From positions 1,979,501-2,043,500 of the forward strand of contig BSBK01001869.1 of the NCBI GenBank assembly GCA_027943335.1: DNA of 64,000 nucleotides, in the 5' to 3' direction. This document shows, in pieces, positions 61,747-64,000 of the stretch. The notes under the pieces are model-generated. The model saw only the letters and a program-made list of their open reading frames with translations. It searched no databases and was not told the origin of the DNA. The DNA comes from Chamaecyparis obtusa. Its lineage: Eukaryota > Streptophyta > Pinopsida > Cupressales > Cupressaceae. The first letter of the stretch is position 1. Every line of letters starts with the position of its first letter. A program made the translations under genes and the position numbers.

Positions 61747-64000
61747 TGTAGTACCCCCATAGTTTTCTTTCAATTTTTCAGTGACATACTCTTTTGGGCC
61801 ACTTTGTTGTGTGCAGATCTTATTATTTTAGTACCTATTGATGATCTAGATTATGATTATGATTATGTCATGTGATGTCATATTTAGATGTTGATACTAT
61901 CATGTTGCGATGTTTTTATGTTTTAGTTGGGTTATGATGTACTTACCCCATACTAGCATGTGTATGGTGTTCATATGTATGTATCTATTTTATATGTCGT
62001 TGTAGTAGAGGGTGAAGGCGTAGTTACTTTCTTTGTCGAGATCCACACAACCAACCGTACCCTACCATTGTTTTCCATTTGTTGTATGTACATGATTTTC
62101 TTTGTGATGACAGGTTTGCAGGCATAGGGCATCGTCTTCCCTGAATTGGTAGGAGTGAGTGTGCCCATAAATACTCATCTCAATGGTAAAGAGGGGAGGT
62201 AACAGATAGACCCAAAACCCTATCCTAAAGCCTATTTATCCTAAGTGTTGGATAAGTATCTATTGACTACCCTACCCGAATATGTTAGGATGATATAGTT
62301 TGTGGATCCCTTCTTTGAGTTTGTATGTTTATTTGATGATCTTGATTTATTGTTGTTTGATTATGTGATTTTTCTATAGTCATGGAAATTAATATTATAT
62401 TAGGAAAATAATATTAAATTTGATTCTTATGTTTTTGTATGATTATTAATTAATTAAAAATCAAATATTAGTATATTTGGTTTTAATTAATTAATTATGT
62501 GAAAATAGGATTAGTAATGGTTATTAGATATTAAATAATTAGATTGCATGATTTAATGGTGTTTGAAATATTAAATTATTTAATGACAGTTTATAATAAT
62601 AACATGTGCTTTATTAAGTTTGAATATGTCTTGTTTCAAAAAGGAGACAACTTGTCTTTAGGAGACTAAGTTGAGTTGTGCACAATTAAATATATTTTTT
62701 ATTTATTAATTAGTATTTTCTTTCAACTTAAGAGGGTGAGTTTGATTAGGAGTTTCATTGTGAGTCATCTAGGGTTTGCATGAATGGTGGAGTTGGATCC
62801 CTAATAGGGGGAATTAGCATTCATTTGAAGGGAATCAGGTTGTTGGAGATTTTTGGAGAGAGCTTTTGGAGATTTTGAGACTTCTTTGTGTTCTTGATCT
62901 TTTGTGTGTGTGCTTGAGTTTCTGGGTGAAGATTGTTTGCATTTGGATTTGGGATTTGCATGCACTGTGATTCAGATCTGCAGGTTGAGCTTTTCTGTTG
63001 TCAGATCTGGGAGTTTCAGCATTCTATAGGCATTCTAATTCAGTTTCTAGAATTGGAATTGAGGTAGGGGTTTGAGGAACTTTCCTATGATTTCATTTGT
63101 AGAACTTTCAGTAATTTACTATGTATGTTTTGATTTATGGTTAGATATCTGTTTTTGTTATGCTTTCAATTTTGGGGGTTTAGAGAACTCATAGATTTGA
63201 TATTTCATAATTTTATATAGACTTGGCATAGTAGGGCTATGTTGTCAAAATTTCATAAGAAAATCCTCTATAAAACCTTAGAAAATAGAAAAATAAATTT
63301 GGCTATAGTATGAACTATAGAATGGATAAATTAAATAAATGGGTTGTTGTTAGAAAATCAATTTGAGTGAAAAATTACCATTCTAGAAAAAAAATTCCTT
63401 GTGAAAAAAAAACACAGTCAAAAGAAATTACTAGATAAAGACAAAACTACTCTTTTAACCCAATTTAGGTGTAAATTAATATAATGAGTTAGTGGAGAAA
63501 AAGACAGAATATATAAAAAATAAGGTTGGGCTTGTATTTGTTAAAAAAACCCAACATTTCCATTTCTGGAAAAATCACATTCTGTACTGTCATTTCTATT
63601 TTTGAAAAGGTACAGTCCTGTTAAAAAAATATATTAGTTTTGTTAAAAAAATATTTATTAAATCAAAATTTTGTTTTATAGAGGCTTGACACTTTTTTCT
63701 AAAAAACAAATTGAAATGTTTTAAATAAAACTTATTTGAAAAGTTTTAAAAATAAAAATAAAAATTTATTGGTTGTTTGAGGTGGGGGCCACCAAACCCC
63801 ACCTCCCTCATCTACGCAGTACTCCCCTGCCACACGGTAGACCAGGTCTGTCGCACGACAGCCTAGGTACTACCTACAACAGTACCTAACCTATCATGTT
63901 GCAGGCCTGGTAATCGTCGGTCAAGGGGTTGGGCGGAGACCAAGGTCTCCCTTCCCTTGCCACTTGTCATCCATTTCTAATTTGATATTTAAAATTTGTT
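61747..64000 (+). repeat. 3' LTR of C, runs off the window
   Basis: TGTAGTACCCC start. Aligns with 9420-11530 of element A, including the repeated TTAATTAATTA tract and the GAGGTGGGG hairpin. At least 2254 bases long; by comparison with A about 2 kb more is expected beyond the window. Confidence 0.92.
63779..63805. promoter_or_regulatory. Conserved LTR hairpin (element C)
   Basis: GAGGTGGGG and CCCCACCTC around GCCACCAAA, same stem and loop as 11372-11400 in A. Followed by CTGCCACACGGTAG and CTGTCGCACGACAG, equivalents of the inverted words in A. Confidence 0.6.

Larger units (their letters stand above)
54609..64000 (+). mobile_element. Element C: gag-only LTR retrotransposon with giant LTRs, related to A
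   Basis: 5' LTR 54609-55861 (internally deleted), primer site, gag relic, polypurine tract, and a 3' LTR from 61747 running off the window. The interior without the solo LTR G is about 1.6 kb. It has gag up to the zinc knuckle and then only about 240 bases before the polypurine tract, so there is no pol. LTR ends, hairpin and the last 50 interior bases match element A. C inserted into D after GAACC (54604-54608); the other target copy is outside the window. Confidence 0.9.

Overview
The window is plant nuclear DNA from a large, repeat-choked genome. It is AT-rich and has no intact gene. The only host-gene remnant is a broken copy of an RCD1/SRO-type WWE protein, a land-plant family. The rest is nested transposons: LTR elements primed by initiator-Met tRNA, a LINE with RNase H, and a CACTA (TNP2) transposon. 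A gymnosperm such as a conifer would fit, but the sequence alone does not prove it.

Layout. (1) 1-13641 is element A, an LTR element with 4.2-kb LTRs around a 1.07-kb non-coding interior. Its 5' LTR is cut by a 6.5-kb minus-strand LINE (1582-8060) with an 11-bp target duplication. (2) 13642-19590 is a decayed CACTA element with a minus-strand TNP2 transposase. (3) 19843-25107 is the RCD1/SRO pseudogene, split by B1 (20180-24531), an LTR element that encodes only a gag-like protein. (4) 25108-30040 shows no gene; it holds a 122-bp tandem duplication and a perfect (AT)95 tract. (5) 30041-30698 is a CACTA-type terminal fragment that truncates H, a minus-strand Ty3/gypsy gag-pol relic (30706 to about 34690). 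A minus-strand copia-type LTR remnant follows (about 34960-36200). (6) 36776-54608 is a nest. Coding relic F is split in frame by minus-strand element B2 (36895-50746). B2 is itself interrupted by a 6.5-kb insertion E (38505-45003) carrying a plus-strand coding relic. F then runs into Ty3/gypsy element D (from 51784). (7) 54609 to the window end is element C, a gag-only relative of A inserted in D. C's gag is split by a 4.25-kb solo LTR (G, 56960-61210) with perfect 5-bp target duplications.

How the parts relate. Pol is rare here: only H and the LINE carry reverse transcriptase. B1, B2 and C have gag without pol, and A has neither, so most of these elements needed enzymes made elsewhere. Four large unknown coding relics (LINE 3' ORF, F, B2 ORF-U and E ORF) appear to share a short conserved core although they ride on different element types. 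This is the most interesting signal in the window. Premature stops are almost all ones that one C-to-T change can make from CAG, CAA or CGA, as expected for long-methylated, silenced DNA.

Coordinates of LTR ends, primer sites and target duplications were read directly. Protein family names rest on recognised motifs, not database searches.
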